Origin: Flavobacterium sp. Sd200
Lineage (GTDB): Bacteria; Bacteroidota; Bacteroidia; Flavobacteriales; Flavobacteriaceae
Length of the DNA: 64,000 bases
Assembly (NCBI RefSeq): GCF_009826935.1
Contig: NZ_WUMN01000005.1
Coordinates: forward strand, 248,001 to 312,000
Direction: 5' to 3'
Part shown: piece after piece, positions 63,120 through 64,000 of the stretch
How the letters are laid out: each line of letters begins with the position of its first letter
Numbering within the stretch: position 1 is the first letter of the stretch
Position numbers and translations under genes: made by a program
The notes under the pieces: generated by a model
What the model saw: the letters and a program-made list of their open reading frames with translations, nothing else
Told to the model about the DNA's origin: nothing
The model's database searches: none

Positions 63120-63191
63120 ATTGCCCCCTTTTATAAACATAACCTAAGTTACCAAAACTACCCGGCAGCATTAATTTGACTGCCGGGTTTT

Positions 63192-64000
63192 TTATTCGTT
63201 TTCAAGCTGCTTTCTGTATTTGGCAATATTATCTGCAACTTCTTCATCAACTTCGGGTTCTTTAATATCATATTTTTTAAGCTCCTCTAAAATAGTTTTA
63301 GCTACAAAAAGCCTAGCCTTCTTTTTATCATCGGCAGGAATAGCAAACCATGGTGCTTCATGTGTAGCAGTATTATTAATAGTTTCTTCATAATACTGTT
63401 GATAATCGTCCCATCGCTCACGGTCTTCCAGATCGCCCGGAGAAAATTTCCAGTTGTGTCCTTTCAGGTTTAAACGACGCAAGAGGCGTTGTCGTTGTTC
63501 TTCTTTACTGATATGAAGAAAAAACTTAAGTATAATAGTTCCGTTTTGCGAAAGATGTTTTTCAAAATTGTTCATTTGGTCGTAACGGTCATTCCATATA
63601 GTCGATGGTATATCTTCAACCTGCTCAATACCCGGCAAATTTTCAGCTAATATGTTTTGAGGATGCACCCGGCTAACCAAAACATTTTCGTAATGCGAAC
63701 GATTAAACACTGCAAACTTGCCTTTTTCCGGCAGGGCAATATAATGACGCCAAAGATAATCATGCTCCAACTCTGCCGAAGTTGGCTTTTTAAAACTATA
63801 CACATTTACCCCACGTGCATTAAAGTTTTTAAAAACTTCACGAATAAGGCTGTCTTTACCACTGGTATCCATTCCCTGAAGACATATCAGTACGCTATAT
63901 CGGTTGTTAGCATACATTTTATCCTGTAGTTTACTCAGGTCTTTGCTTATCTTTTTAAGTTCACTTTTTAGCATATCTCCGGTCACACCCAGGTCTATAT
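63192..64000 (-). CDS. Polyphosphate kinase 2 family protein, 5' truncated
   Basis: The frame is open to the end of the window (about 269 residues visible), so the start lies outside; the GTG at 63986 is not a likely start. Walker A-like 'LQGMDTSGKDSLIREVF', 'YSFKKPTSAELEHDYLWR', 'AVFNRSHYENVLVSRVHP' and 'HEAPWFAIPADDKKKARL' are typical of PPK2 enzymes that transfer phosphate between polyphosphate and nucleotides. The N-terminal 25 or so residues of the family are absent here. Confidence 0.9.
   Translation of the reverse strand, partial: IDLGVTGDMLKSELKKISKDLSKLQDKMYANNRYSVLICLQGMDTSGKDSLIREVFKNFNARGVNVYSFKKPTSAELEHDYLWRHYIALPEKGKFAVFNRSHYENVLVSRVHPQNILAENLPGIEQVEDIPSTIWNDRYDQMNNFEKHLSQNGTIILKFFLHISKEEQRQRLLRRLNLKGHNWKFSPGDLEDRERWDDYQQYYEETINNTATHEAPWFAIPADDKKKARLFVAKTILEELKKYDIKEPEVDEEVADNIAKYRKQLENE

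Noticed and set aside
1..64000. CRISPR array, rRNA, tRNA, tmRNA or RNase P RNA
   Set aside because: I scanned the spacers by eye for regular repeats and known RNA signatures and found none; this is not a substitute for a covariance search.

Overview
The window looks like part of a chromosome from the family Flavobacteriaceae, close to Flavobacterium (Bacteroidota). The pointers are secreted proteins with C-terminal type IX secretion sorting tails, lipoproteins with the Bacteroidota pattern, promoters with the TAnnTTTG -7 box, few Shine-Dalgarno sites, a Rho factor with a long disordered insert, and a SecA without the C-terminal zinc finger. I see no rRNA, tRNA, CRISPR array, prophage or transposase gene. 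Most of the window is ordinary core genome. The accessory content is a secreted-protein cluster, a Ter stress operon and several families of non-coding palindromic repeats.

Layout. 1-10.1 kb: three tandem giant T9SS-exported proteins, the first cut by the window edge; the second and third share a homologous C-terminal half. 10.2-17.2 kb: aldehyde dehydrogenase, OmpA-family protein, small proteins, a META lipoprotein, a large membrane protein and a FabG-type reductase. 17.4-23.1 kb: an eight-gene minus-strand Ter operon (HAD, PRTase, TerD, TerD-like, TelA, VOC, unknown, TerD). 23.3-36 kb: VOC protein, Na+/H+ antiporter, SecA, DUF2795 protein, cobalamin adenosyltransferase, ABC ATPase, an acyltransferase-like membrane protein, small lipoproteins, and a cluster of small hydrophilic proteins with a YtxH-like protein. 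36-43 kb: RNase Z, a STAS-like protein, pyrR-pyrB, a decayed secreted-protein gene and a second antiporter. 43-49.3 kb: Nudix hydrolase, acyl-CoA dehydrogenase/oxidase, LLM oxidoreductase, Fur-family regulator and PurA. 49.3-50 kb: a repeat island. 50-57.2 kb: aspartyl-protease-like protein, Rho, DUF4293 protein, BirA, RsfS and FtsH. 57.3-60.4 kb: a tight operon LUD - cdsA - psd - acyl-CoA-binding protein - lipoprotein superoxide dismutase. 60.7-64 kb: a MATE transporter coupled to a small acidic protein, an outer-membrane protein, and a PPK2 kinase cut by the window end.

The most interesting signals are these. (1) A 219-bp element with perfect 16-bp terminal inverted repeats and a 9-bp target duplication has inserted into an arm of an older inverted-repeat element at 49406-49755; removing it restores perfect 30-bp arms. 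(2) A three-copy family of nested palindromes at 26.2, 33.8 and 60.5 kb shows symmetrical (compensatory) changes between copies. (3) The Ter operon pairs a HAD and a phosphoribosyltransferase with TerD/TelA and contains a 326-residue protein I cannot assign. (4) A 12-bp direct repeat at 21-bp spacing lies upstream of the third giant secreted protein, with a weaker related pair upstream of the second.
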